Notes: generated by a model not told the origin, from the sequence alone. DNA of 17,187 bases from DASQHM01 sp035632095 (GCA_035632095.1 DASQHM010000069.1:1-17187), one strand, 5' to 3'. Positions 1 to 6,740 are shown, numbered from the stretch's first letter. Made by a program: numbers and translations.

Positions 1-973
1 CGTGGCGACCCTTGGTGCTGATCTCAATGTCCTGCCCCGTCCGATCGACGGCCTGACGTGGTGTCAGGATCGAGCTGGTCGGTTTCACCGCGAAGCGGGC
101 GACGATGGGTTGGCCGGTGGAAATGCCGCCCAGGATGCCGCCGGCGTGGTTGGAGGCGAAGGCAACGATACCGTCTTGCATGCGCATTTCGTCGGCGTTG
201 GCTTCGCCGGACAGCGCGGCGGTGGCGAAGCCTTCGCCGATCTCCACGCCCTTAACCGCATTGATCGACATCAGGGCGGCGGCGATGTCGGCGTCCAGCT
301 TGCCATAGATCGGCGCGCCCAGGCCGGGGGGGACGCCTTCGGCGACCACCTCGATGACCGCACCGGCGGAGGAGCCAGCCTTGCGGACCTCGGACAGGTA
401 GGTTTCCCATTGCGTTGCGGTGGCCGGGTCGGGGCAGAAGAACGGGTTGGCGTCCACCGCGTCCCAGTCCCAGCGGGTTCGGTCGATGCGGTGCGGGCCG
501 ATCTGGACCAGCGCGCCGCGGATCCGCACGCCGTCACCCAGCACCTTGCGGGCCACGCCGCCGGCGGCGACGCGCATCGCGGTCTCGCGCGCCGAGGAAC
601 GGCCGCCGCCACGATAGTCGCGGATGCCGTATTTCAGCTCGTAGGTCAGGTCGGCGTGGCCGGGGCGGAACTGCGCGGCGATCGCGGTGTAGTCGCGCGA
701 GCGCTGGTCGACGTTGTCAATCTGCATGGCGATCGGGGTGCCGGTGGTCAGGCCGTCGAATACGCCGGAGACGATGCGGACTTCGTCCGGCTCCTGGCGT
801 TGCGTGGTGAAGCGGGACTGGCCGGGGCGGCGGCGGTCCAGCCAGGGCTGGATATCGGACTCGGAGAGCGCGAGGCGGGGGGGGCAGCCATCGACCACGC
901 AACCGATCGCGGGACCGTGGCTTTCGCCCCAGGTGGTGACGCGGAACAGATGTCCGAAGCTGTTGTGCGACAT
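1..973 (-). CDS. aroC: Chorismate synthase, 3' end missing (cut by window edge)
   Basis: This enzyme makes chorismate from 5-enolpyruvylshikimate-3-phosphate, using reduced FMN, as the last step of the cytoplasmic shikimate pathway. The start is the ATG at 973, preceded by GAGGG and GGAAG. The reading frame is open for 324 codons to base 1. Family motifs are visible in order: GESHG at residues 16-20, RRRPGQS at 47-53, then GRSSARET near residue 130 and SNHAGGILGGISTGQP near residue 290. The family is usually about 350-370 residues, so roughly the last 35-45 residues lie outside the window. The start is 22 bases beyond the fabI stop on the same strand, so the two are probably cotranscribed. 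The assignment is secure. The partial state comes from the window edge, not from a mutation. Confidence 0.96.
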   Translation of the reverse strand, partial: MSHNSFGHLFRVTTWGESHGPAIGCVVDGCPPRLALSESDIQPWLDRRRPGQSRFTTQRQEPDEVRIVSGVFDGLTTGTPIAMQIDNVDQRSRDYTAIAAQFRPGHADLTYELKYGIRDYRGGGRSSARETAMRVAAGGVARKVLGDGVRIRGALVQIGPHRIDRTRWDWDAVDANPFFCPDPATATQWETYLSEVRKAGSSAGAVIEVVAEGVPPGLGAPIYGKLDADIAAALMSINAVKGVEIGEGFATAALSGEANADEMRMQDGIVAFASNHAGGILGGISTGQPIVARFAVKPTSSILTPRQAVDRTGQDIEISTKGRH

Positions 974-995
974 GGCTTCCGCCCTCGTCGAGGCG

Positions 996-1811
996 TCAGA
1001 CCGTGGCGATGTCGGGCGCGTCGACGGCCTTCATGCCGACCACGTGGTAGCCGCAGTCGACGTGCAATATTTCGCCGGTGACGCCGCGGCCGAGATCGCT
1101 CAGCAGCATCAGAGCCGCGCCGCCGACCTCTTCGATGCTGACATTGCGCTTAAGCGGTGAATTGAACTCGTTCCATTTCAAAATGTAGCGGAAGTCGCCG
1201 ATGCCGCCGGCGGCGGCGAGCGTCTTGATCGGCCCGGCCGAAATGGCGTTCACGCGAATGTTCTTCGAGCCGAGATCGACGGCAAGATAGCGCACGCTCG
1301 CTTCGAGCGCGGCCTTGGCGACGCCCATCACGTTGTAGTGCGGCACTACCTTTTCCGATCCGTAATAGGTGAGCGTCAGCAGGCTGCCGCCGTCCCGCAT
1401 CAGCGGTTCGGCGCGCCGGGCCAGGGCGGTGAACGAATAGCAGGAGATGTTCAACGACATGGCGAAATTCTGCGCCGTCGTGTCGATATAGCGGCCCTTC
1501 AGCGCATCCTTGTCGGAGTAGGCAATGGCATGGACCAGGAAGTCGAGCCTGCCCCACTCCTTTTCCAGCGTCGCGAACACCGCATCGACCGATGCATCGT
1601 CCGTGACGTCGCATGGCAGGATGATCTTGGACTTGAGCTGTTCGGCCAGCGGCACGACGCGCTTCTTGAGCGCATCGCCCTGGAACGTGAACGCGAGCTC
1701 GGCGCCGTGAGCTGCGGCCTCCTTGGCTATGCCCCAGGCAAGCGACCGCTCATTGGCAACGCCCATGATCAGGCCGCGTCGGCCAGCCATGAGCGGTTGG
1801 CGGTCGGTCAT
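996..1811 (-). CDS. fabI: Enoyl-[acyl-carrier-protein] reductase (NADH), FabI type
   Basis: FabI catalyses the last reduction of each type II fatty-acid elongation cycle (trans-2-enoyl-ACP to acyl-ACP). The 271-residue product has the FabI variant of the short-chain dehydrogenase fold. It has a Gly-rich nucleotide loop near residues 14-22 (IMGVANERS). Catalytic residues Y149, Y159 and K166 have the spacing of E. coli Y146, Y156 and K163. The PIKTLAA substrate loop is at about 194-200. The frame stays open further upstream, but ATG 1811 has a GAGGG ribosome-binding site at 1818-1822 with six bases of spacing, and the family N-terminus begins there. It is first in a probable fabI-aroC operon with a candidate promoter at 1853-1881. 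FabI is the usual target of triclosan and isoniazid-class inhibitors in its family; nothing here indicates resistance. Confidence 0.97.
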   Translation of the reverse strand: MTDRQPLMAGRRGLIMGVANERSLAWGIAKEAAAHGAELAFTFQGDALKKRVVPLAEQLKSKIILPCDVTDDASVDAVFATLEKEWGRLDFLVHAIAYSDKDALKGRYIDTTAQNFAMSLNISCYSFTALARRAEPLMRDGGSLLTLTYYGSEKVVPHYNVMGVAKAALEASVRYLAVDLGSKNIRVNAISAGPIKTLAAAGGIGDFRYILKWNEFNSPLKRNVSIEEVGGAALMLLSDLGRGVTGEILHVDCGYHVVGMKAVDAPDIATV

Positions 1812-1852
1812 GCAATGCCCTCGAATTTCAACACACGCGCGATTCGAAGCGC

Positions 1853-1881
1853 ATCCTACACCAAAGGCCGAAGCGCACCAA
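1853..1881 (-). promoter_or_regulatory. Candidate sigma-70-type promoter for fabI-aroC
   Basis: On the minus strand, TTGGTG (1881-1876) and TAGGAT (1858-1853) are separated by exactly 17 bases. Transcription would start near 1846, giving a leader of about 35 bases before the fabI ATG. Box matches and spacing were read by eye, so the start site is an inference. Confidence 0.45.
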
Positions 1882-1993
1882 GACAGCAAGTCCCGGGTTT
1901 CTCGCGCATTTTCGCGCCGAAACGCTGTCCAAGCGATTACGAAAGGTTGCGCTCCGGCCAGACTATCCGCTGGCGTATCATGCCCGCTCCGAC

Positions 1994-2000
1994 AGGGGGA
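1994..2000 (+). promoter_or_regulatory. Ribosome-binding site that sets the YihY/BrkB start
   Basis: AGGGGGA ends 13 bases before ATG 2014. The frame stays open back to 1723, but the upstream part lies antisense to the fabI 5' end. The purine-rich site and the family N-terminus favour 2014. The spacing is somewhat long. Confidence 0.45.
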
Positions 2001-2013
2001 ACTCGGGCAAACC

Positions 2014-2874
2014 ATGGTGGTGGGCCGGCGGCATTTCGGCTTGGCAGGCGAAGCGCTCGCTCTGGTGCGCTACACGGTGCGGCGCTTCTTTGCCGACCGA
2101 TGCATGCAGGTTGCCGGAGCGCTCAGTTTCACCACGCTGCTGGCCGCCGTGCCGGTCGCAGCCGTGTTGATCGCCATCGTCTCGACGTTTCCGTTCGCGC
2201 AGCCGGTGAGGCACGGCATGGAGCGCCATGTCCTGACGAGCTTTGTTCCCGAGGTCGGCAAGACGGTCGCCAAATATCTGGACCGATTCGTCGTCAACGC
2301 TGGAAACCTCACGACATTGGGCATCATCGGCCTCGCCGTCATTGCGTTGGCCGCGCTGATCACCATCCAGGGATCGTTCGACCAGATCTGGCGCGTGCGC
2401 GCCACGCGGGCGCGGCCGCTTCGCATCCTTGCCTTTGTCGTCGCGCTCTGCTTCGGGCCCATCCTGTTCGGCTTCGCCCTCGCGGTTCCCGCCTACGGGT
2501 TGGCCTTGGCGACCGCAGTCGGCATCGGCGATTACGCCGCGTTGGCGCACAAAAGCGTGTTCCTGCTTCCGCCCACTGCGGAAGTGGTCGGTCTGATGTC
2601 GATGTACATGATCCTGCCGCACGCGCGTGTGCGGTTGCTCGACGCCCTGGCCGGTGCCGCCGTGGCGGCATTGCTGATCGAACTGGCCAAGTACGGGTTT
2701 GCCCGTTACGTCGCCGGATTCGCCAACTACGACGTCACGTACGGCGCGCTGTCGGTGCTGCCCGTGCTGCTGGTCTGGATCTATTTGGCCTGGTCGGCCG
2801 TTCTGTTCGGCGCCGTGGTGGCCGCCTCGATGCCGGTGTGGCGGCGCGCGATGCAGCGCTTCAGTCGAGGTTGA
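2014..2874 (+). CDS. YihY/virulence factor BrkB family inner-membrane protein
   Basis: This is a polytopic membrane protein of 286 residues. Hydrophobic segments lie at about residues 31-59, 99-120, 136-165, 185-201, 207-232 and 246-272. The first carries the AGALSFTTLLAAVP pattern and the last the YGALSVLPVLLVWIYLAWSAVLFGA pattern, both typical of YihY/BrkB (UPF0761-like) proteins. The name BrkB comes from a Bordetella serum-resistance locus, and the molecular activity of the family is not established. An early annotation as ribonuclease BN was wrong. The gene is divergent from fabI (202-base spacer) and its 3' end overlaps the dnaJ-like gene by 14 bases tail to tail. Family membership is confident; function is unknown. 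Confidence 0.9.
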   Translation: MVVGRRHFGLAGEALALVRYTVRRFFADRCMQVAGALSFTTLLAAVPVAAVLIAIVSTFPFAQPVRHGMERHVLTSFVPEVGKTVAKYLDRFVVNAGNLTTLGIIGLAVIALAALITIQGSFDQIWRVRATRARPLRILAFVVALCFGPILFGFALAVPAYGLALATAVGIGDYAALAHKSVFLLPPTAEVVGLMSMYMILPHARVRLLDALAGAAVAALLIELAKYGFARYVAGFANYDVTYGALSVLPVLLVWIYLAWSAVLFGAVVAASMPVWRRAMQRFSRG

Positions 2875-3817
2875 AACGGGATCGCAGGTCGGCGCCGCTG
2901 CCTTGCGACCACGATTTGGCGAAGCGCTCGAGTTCGGCGTCGGCCGGTTCGGGCAGGACGATCTTGAGCTTCACGTATTGATCGCCGCGCCGCGAGCCGG
3001 CGCGATCGTGCAGGCCGCGGCCTTTCAGCCGCAGCGTCGTGCCGGTGTTCGAGCCCTTCGGAACGGTCAGCGAAACCATGCCGTCGATGGTCGGCACTTG
3101 AATCTTCGCGCCCAGCACGGCCTCCTGCAGCGATACCGGCAGTTCGACATGTACGTCGTGGTCTTTGGTGGCGAAGAAAGGATGCGGCTCCACATGCACT
3201 TCCACCAAGGCATCGCCTGCCGGCGCTCCGCCCTCGCCCGGTTCGCCCTGCCCCTTCAGGCGGATTTGCTGCCCGTCGCCGACGCCGGCTGGAATTTTCA
3301 CGTCGAGCGTCTTGCCGCCCGGCAAGCTGACGCGCCGGGTGCCGCCGCGCGCCGACTCGAGGAAGCCGACGCTAAGCGAATAGCGAAGGTCGCTGCCGCG
3401 AGCCCGGAACGGCCGCTGGCCGCGTGCGCCGGCGCCAGTCTGGCCGCGCCGGAATGCGCCGAACAGATCGGCGAATAGATCCTCCGCGGCTCCGGCCTCG
3501 CCGCCGGTGAAGCTGAAATCGAAGTTGCCGTTGTCGAAGCCGCGCGGACCGCCCCGCGTGTTGGCGCGGTTGAAGCCGCCCTGCGGCGCGCGTTCGGCGC
3601 CGCCGGCATCGATCTCGCCGCGATCGTAGCGCTTGCGCTGCTTCTCGTCGCCGAGCAGGTGGTAGGCAGCGGATATCTCCTTGAATCGCTCGGCCACTTT
3701 GGCATTGCCGGGATTCTTGTCGGGATGCAGTTCCTTGGCCAGCTTGCGGTAGGCCTTCTTGATGTCGTCCTGGGCGGCGCTTCGCGATACGCCGAGCACC
3801 GTGTAAGGGTCCTTCAT
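2861..3817 (-). CDS. DnaJ-type co-chaperone of the CbpA class (no zinc finger)
   Basis: This is an Hsp70 co-chaperone of 318 residues. A J domain occupies residues 1-66, with HPD at 31-33, the tripeptide that stimulates the DnaK ATPase. A Gly/Phe-rich linker follows (about 70-130), then two C-terminal substrate-binding beta domains (about 135-305). There are no CxxCxGxG zinc-finger repeats, so it is a class II DnaJ (CbpA/DjlA-like C-terminus), not canonical DnaJ. The frame continues 15 codons upstream, but ATG 3817 starts the conserved MKDPYTVLGV block and has GGAG 12 bases before it. It lies 90 bases downstream of the Sel1 gene on the same strand. The J-domain protein lies in the same gene group as fabI/aroC and pdxH. 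Its specific clients are unknown. Confidence 0.93.
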   Translation of the reverse strand: MKDPYTVLGVSRSAAQDDIKKAYRKLAKELHPDKNPGNAKVAERFKEISAAYHLLGDEKQRKRYDRGEIDAGGAERAPQGGFNRANTRGGPRGFDNGNFDFSFTGGEAGAAEDLFADLFGAFRRGQTGAGARGQRPFRARGSDLRYSLSVGFLESARGGTRRVSLPGGKTLDVKIPAGVGDGQQIRLKGQGEPGEGGAPAGDALVEVHVEPHPFFATKDHDVHVELPVSLQEAVLGAKIQVPTIDGMVSLTVPKGSNTGTTLRLKGRGLHDRAGSRRGDQYVKLKIVLPEPADAELERFAKSWSQGSGADLRSRFNLD

Positions 3818-3863
3818 CACTCGTTCGATCTCCGGGCCGGAACACGCGCCGGCAAAGCCCAAT

Positions 3864-3891
3864 AGATAGTCATAAATGACAGGAGTTAAAG
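3864..3891 (-). promoter_or_regulatory. Weak promoter candidate for the dnaJ-like gene, with an internal palindrome
   Basis: On the minus strand, CTTTAA (3891-3886) and CTATCT (3869-3864) are 16 bases apart. This only loosely resembles a sigma-70 or heat-shock sigma promoter. A perfect short inverted repeat, GTCAT-AA-ATGAC on the plus strand, spans 3869-3880 in the spacer. Transcription from here would give a leader of about 40 bases. The gene could equally be read through from the Sel1 gene. Confidence 0.25.
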
Positions 3892-3907
3892 GCTTCTCTT
3901 TCCCGCC

Positions 3908-5275
3908 TCACGGCTGGCGCGGCTGTACGGGATCGGCATCGATGTCGTGCCCGGCCTTCGGATTGGTGGTGAAGACCCGCCCTATGGCGTCGAGTACGTC
4001 GTCGCCGAAATCGCCCTTGCCGTCGTCGGAGCGCGCCGGCTCCGCGGCTTTCGGCTCCGGCTTGGCTTCCGCCGCCGGCTGAGGCCGCGATTGGTTGCGC
4101 CGCGCCGCCGCGATCTGGGCTTCCGGGTCCGCGCCTTGATGGTTGCTGAAGATGTAGCCCAGGGTGCCAAGAATGCCGCCCCGGCCGGAGGATTCGGCTT
4201 TGGGCGGACTTGCCTGGCTGTTCGGTGCGGCATCGGGCGTGCCGGGTTCCACGCTCGTGGCCGCTGCCGTCACCTCTGGCTTTTCCGGCGCGGCGAGAGC
4301 CGTTGCCTCCGGCGGCGTAGAGGCTGCCGGCGCCACGGGTTCGGCCGGCGGCAAAGGCTTGGCGACCACCACGTTGGTGATGCGCGCCGGCGCAGTCGTC
4401 GCCGCGGGCGGCGGCGTGGGTTTGTTGTTTTGCTGGGCGGGCTCGGCCCGCTTGGTGACTCTTGTTCCCTCCGATGGACTTTCGGGCGGCTTGCTGGGCG
4501 CGGCTCGGGGCGGAGCCTCAGCCGTCGCGGTCGCCGTTGCGACCGGCGGCTTTTCGGCCGCTGGGCCCGCGCTGGGCGTGACGTTTGCCGCGGCGTATGG
4601 GGCAGGGGGTCGGTTTCCCGTGGTTTTCGGTTCCGCCGGCGCAGCTTCGGGTGCGGACACGGCTTCCGTCTTCGGCGCCGATTGGGATTTCGACACGGTT
4701 TCGACGCCCCCGCCCAAATCGCGCGCGCTCTCCGGCGGCGCCTTCGCCACCAGGTCGGCAAGCTTTTGCAATGCGTGCGGTTCGCCTTGCTTGGCGGCCA
4801 AGGTGAACCAGCCTAGCGCCTTCGCGTCGCTCTGCTCGACGCCCATGCCGCGCTCGTAGAGCAGGGCGAGATTGTATTGCGCGATGGCAAGTCCCTGCCG
4901 TGCGGCGAGTTCGAACCACTTTGCCGCCGCCGCGTAATCTTGCGGCACGCCTTCGCCGGTCAGGTACAAATTCGCCAGATTGGCTTGCGCGCGATCGAGG
5001 CCATTGTCGGCGGCGCGGCGATACCACTCGGCGGCCTTGACCAGATCTTTGCTAACGCCCTGGCCGAAGCGATACATGTGGCCGATATTGCGCATGGCCG
5101 CGACGTCGCCCTGTTCCGCCAGGCGCGCCCACTCCTTGAATGCGGCGGCGTAATCGCCGGCATCATAGGAATTCACCGCGGCCTGGAAATCGGCGCGCGC
5201 CGGCTGGACAAGCCCTAGAGCGAGCACGGCCGCAATCGCCGCCGCCGCCATATGCCGGCGGCGCGCCGCTTTCAT
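3908..5275 (-). CDS. Secreted Sel1-repeat protein with long Pro/Ala-rich tail
   Basis: The product has 455 residues. It starts with a signal peptide (basic n-region, hydrophobic core to about residue 22, likely cut after ARA at 26-28), so it is probably periplasmic. Three or so Sel1/TPR-like repeats follow (about 57-92, 93-128, 129-164), with YxxGxGVxxDxxxAxxWxxxAA patterns; such repeats bind protein partners. Residues from about 180 to the end are Pro/Ala/Glu-rich and look disordered. Within this tail a 12-residue motif occurs twice, encoded at 4142-4177 and 3965-4000. The start at 5275 is chosen for the signal peptide; ATG 5251 is an alternative. Neither has a good ribosome-binding site, and a 7-bp hairpin abuts the 5275 ATG. 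The start is 26 bases past the stop of a glycine-zipper lipoprotein gene, so the two are probably cotranscribed. Its role is not known. Confidence 0.85.
   Translation of the reverse strand: MKAARRRHMAAAAIAAVLALGLVQPARADFQAAVNSYDAGDYAAAFKEWARLAEQGDVAAMRNIGHMYRFGQGVSKDLVKAAEWYRRAADNGLDRAQANLANLYLTGEGVPQDYAAAAKWFELAARQGLAIAQYNLALLYERGMGVEQSDAKALGWFTLAAKQGEPHALQKLADLVAKAPPESARDLGGGVETVSKSQSAPKTEAVSAPEAAPAEPKTTGNRPPAPYAAANVTPSAGPAAEKPPVATATATAEAPPRAAPSKPPESPSEGTRVTKRAEPAQQNNKPTPPPAATTAPARITNVVVAKPLPPAEPVAPAASTPPEATALAAPEKPEVTAAATSVEPGTPDAAPNSQASPPKAESSGRGGILGTLGYIFSNHQGADPEAQIAAARRNQSRPQPAAEAKPEPKAAEPARSDDGKGDFGDDVLDAIGRVFTTNPKAGHDIDADPVQPRQP
3965..4177 (-). repeat. Twice-occurring 12-residue motif in the Sel1 protein tail
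   Basis: Codons 4177-4142 encode GILGTLGYIFSN and codons 4000-3965 encode DVLDAIGRVFTT. The shared pattern is x-[IV]-L-x-[TA]-[LI]-G-x-[IV]-F-[ST]-[NT]. These are the only strongly hydrophobic stretches in the tail, and the second lies close to the C-terminus. They could be short docking helices. Their similarity is seen directly; the role is inference. Confidence 0.6.
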
Positions 5276-5276
5276 T

Positions 5277-5294
5277 CGCGGTCGGAAGACCGCG
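5277..5294 (-). other. Intercistronic hairpin directly before the Sel1-protein start codon
   Basis: Bases 5277-5283 and 5288-5294 are perfect 7-bp complements (CGCGGTC / GACCGCG) with a four-base loop. In the minus-strand transcript the stem ends one base before the Sel1-gene ATG and begins seven bases after the stop codon of the upstream lipoprotein gene. No T-run follows, so it is not an intrinsic terminator. It would cover the place where a ribosome-binding site should be. Confidence 0.6.
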
Positions 5295-5301
5295 GCGGCG
5301 A

Positions 5302-5772
5302 TCAGTTGACGATCTTCCAGGAGCCGTCGGGCTGCCGGCAGGCTCGCCCGTACGCGGTCTGGGTCTGGCCGCCGACCGTGATCGTCTGCTGGTATTCGCG
5401 GCAATACTGACCTTCGGCCGTTTGATAGGTGCGCTGCGGCGTGACGGTGCCGGAGTTGCCGGAATCCGGATTTCGCCATGTCATGGGTTCGCCGGCGCGG
5501 TTGTATTCAAGCGCCCGCTGATTGGCGAGGGCGGCGCTATCCCGGTCCGCTTTGTCGAGCGACTTGCCGATTTCGCTGCCGAGCAGCGCGCCGAGCAGCG
5601 TGCCGGCCGCGACGCCGACCAGTCGGCCGTGGCCGCGACCGAACGCCGAACCGGCCAAGGCGCCGCCGACGCCGCCGATCACGGTCCCGGCGCCTTGCTT
5701 CGGTCCGGTGTCTTCGCAGGCAGTCAGCAATCCAACCACAACCAGGGCGGTCAGGGTCTTCGAAATGCGCAT
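5302..5772 (-). CDS. Glycine-zipper 2TM lipoprotein, 17-kDa surface antigen type (copy A)
   Basis: This is a 156-residue predicted lipoprotein. A short signal peptide ends in the lipobox LTAC with the lipidated cysteine at residue 19. A Gly-zipper region follows (about 27-72) with GxxxG-type spacing over two predicted transmembrane-like helices. The C-terminal part contains YCREYQQT (123-130) and CRQPDGSW (145-152), as in the Rickettsia 17-kDa antigen / SlyB-like group. Proteins of this type sit in the outer membrane; a specific activity is not established. AAGGAA at 5778-5783 precedes ATG 5772 by five bases. A candidate promoter lies at 5871-5900. The Sel1 gene follows 26 bases downstream. 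The protein aligns without gaps to copy B (5941-6411), with about 108 of 156 residues identical by hand count. Confidence 0.92.
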   Translation of the reverse strand: MRISKTLTALVVVGLLTACEDTGPKQGAGTVIGGVGGALAGSAFGRGHGRLVGVAAGTLLGALLGSEIGKSLDKADRDSAALANQRALEYNRAGEPMTWRNPDSGNSGTVTPQRTYQTAEGQYCREYQQTITVGGQTQTAYGRACRQPDGSWKIVN

Positions 5773-5870
5773 GGCAATTCCTTCACATCAAAATGCCGAG
5801 GAGCTTAAAGCCGATCCGCAGGCCCCTTCGTCGGCCGGCGGATCATGCCTTCGGTCGTATTTGATGCGGC

Positions 5871-5900
5871 ATTATACCGAACTGCGAGAGTCCGGAGCAA
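5871..5900 (-). promoter_or_regulatory. Candidate promoter for lipoprotein copy A (and Sel1 gene)
   Basis: On the minus strand, a perfect TATAAT (5876-5871) follows TTGCTC (5900-5895) after 18 bases. Transcription would start near 5864, with a leader of about 90 bases to ATG 5772. It lies in the spacer between the two lipoprotein genes, so copy A may be expressed separately from copy B. The -35 match is weak. Confidence 0.4.
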
Positions 5901-5940
5901 GCAAGCGGCGGTTGATGGCCGTTACATTGTCAGGGCAACG

Positions 5941-6411
5941 TCAGCCTTGGATCCTCCACGAGCCGTCTGGCTGGCGGCACGCCGTGCCGAAGCCCTGCTG
6001 CTGTTCGCCGCCGACCACGATCGTCTGCTGGAATTCGCGGCAGTACTGGCCGTTGGATGTCTGGTAGGTGCGAGTCGGCGTAACGGTGCCGTGGTTGCCG
6101 TTGTCCGGATTGTTCCAGGTCACCGGCTGACCCGAAGGCGAGGACTCGAGCGCGCGCTGATTGGCGAGGCGGATATGATCCTGGTCGGCCTGGTCGAGCG
6201 ACTTGCCGATCTGGCTGCCGACGAGGGCGCCGATCAGCGTGCCGGCGGCGACGCCGAAAAGCTGGCCGCGGCCGTGACCGAACGCCGATCCGGCCAGGGC
6301 GCCGCCGACGCCGCCGATGACCGTGCCGGCGCCTTCCTTCGGACCCGTGTCCTGGCAAGCGGCGAGCGCCGCCACGATCACTGCGATGCCTGCAAATTTC
6401 GCTATTTTCAT
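5941..6411 (-). CDS. Glycine-zipper 2TM lipoprotein, 17-kDa surface antigen type (copy B)
   Basis: This is a 156-residue paralogue of copy A with the same plan. The signal peptide ends in the lipobox LAAC (Cys19). A Gly zipper spans about residues 27-72, and a C-terminal domain has YCREFQQT (123-130) and CRQPDGSW (145-152). The frame is open further upstream, but ATG 6411 has a strong GGAGG (6421-6425) nine bases before it and gives the lipoprotein signal. It probably anchors in the outer membrane. In related proteins the zipper is thought to insert into or pack against the membrane, but the biochemical role is unproven. It is divergent from pdxH across a 329-base spacer. Copy B could be cotranscribed with copy A and the Sel1 gene, or they could have separate promoters. 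Confidence 0.92.
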   Translation of the reverse strand: MKIAKFAGIAVIVAALAACQDTGPKEGAGTVIGGVGGALAGSAFGHGRGQLFGVAAGTLIGALVGSQIGKSLDQADQDHIRLANQRALESSPSGQPVTWNNPDNGNHGTVTPTRTYQTSNGQYCREFQQTIVVGGEQQQGFGTACRQPDGSWRIQG

Positions 6412-6740
6412 GGCACTATCCCTCCGCTCCTTGTCAGGCTTCCACGCCCGAACGCCGCTCTCGGCGTCCGGCCGCCGTTTAACCCTGCCGGCTATGGCCC
6501 GGCCCACCTCGCTGGCGCCTGTGGCCGATTCGCGCGGCCGAAATATGCACGCGCGGGCCGGCCTTTACCTGCGCCGGCAGCACCTTCCGCCCACCACTCG
6601 TTCAAGTAGAACTACAGATTGTGGCAGTAACATGAGACCGGCGCGGCACCATTGTGACGCTAGCAAACGCTGGTTAAGATCAGGTTTAGCGCGACAGATT
6701 CGGCTCTGGTCGCCCCTGTGCTCCCGAAAAAGGCCACAGC
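6412..6740. other. Divergent intergenic region, lipoprotein copy B / pdxH
   Basis: This 329-base gene-free stretch holds the copy B ribosome-binding site (6421-6425) and a good plus-strand promoter candidate (6652-6680). GCCGGC occurs twice (6557-6562 and 6573-6578) and could form a short stem. I see no convincing minus-strand promoter for copy B, no RNA gene, and no small ORF with both a ribosome-binding site and plausible codon use. Confidence 0.6.
6652..6680 (+). promoter_or_regulatory. Candidate promoter for pdxH and the CDF exporter gene
   Basis: TTGTGA (6652-6657) and TAAGAT (6675-6680) are 17 bases apart. Transcription would begin near 6687, about 54 bases before ATG 6741. Confidence 0.45.

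Larger units (their letters stand above)
5302..6411 (-). repeat. Tandem gene duplication (two glycine-zipper lipoprotein genes)
   Basis: Two 471-base genes of equal length lie head to tail with a 168-base spacer (5773-5940). They match best over the Gly zipper and the C-terminal Cys-containing segments. They differ most in the signal peptide and around residues 79-97. The divergence indicates an old duplication, not a recent or assembly-generated one. Confidence 0.85.

Noticed and set aside
2..1081. 359-codon open frame on the plus strand
   Set aside because: It lies antisense to aroC and the end of fabI, which have complete family motifs. The translation is Gly/Ala/Arg-rich with no domain pattern, as expected for shadow frames in GC-rich DNA.
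1338..2981. 547-codon open frame on the plus strand
   Set aside because: It crosses antisense fabI and then runs out of frame through the YihY gene and into the dnaJ-like gene. The Arg-rich product has no recognisable domain.
3947..4859. Two long plus-strand frames opposite the Sel1 gene tail
   Set aside because: Their Gly/Arg/Ala-rich products mirror the Pro/Ala codons of the Sel1 tail. The minus-strand frame has the signal peptide and Sel1 repeats.
5277..5294. Hairpin as an intrinsic terminator after lipoprotein copy A
   Set aside because: No T-run follows on the minus strand; the next bases are the Sel1 start codon.
5302..6411. Possible assembly artefact or recent duplication of the lipoprotein gene
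   Set aside because: About 48 of 156 residues differ between the copies and the flanking spacers are unrelated, so it is a genuine old duplication.
6557..6578. GCCGGC repeat as a terminator or RNA element
   Set aside because: GCCGGC is self-complementary and frequent in this GC-rich DNA. There is no T-run and no further structure.
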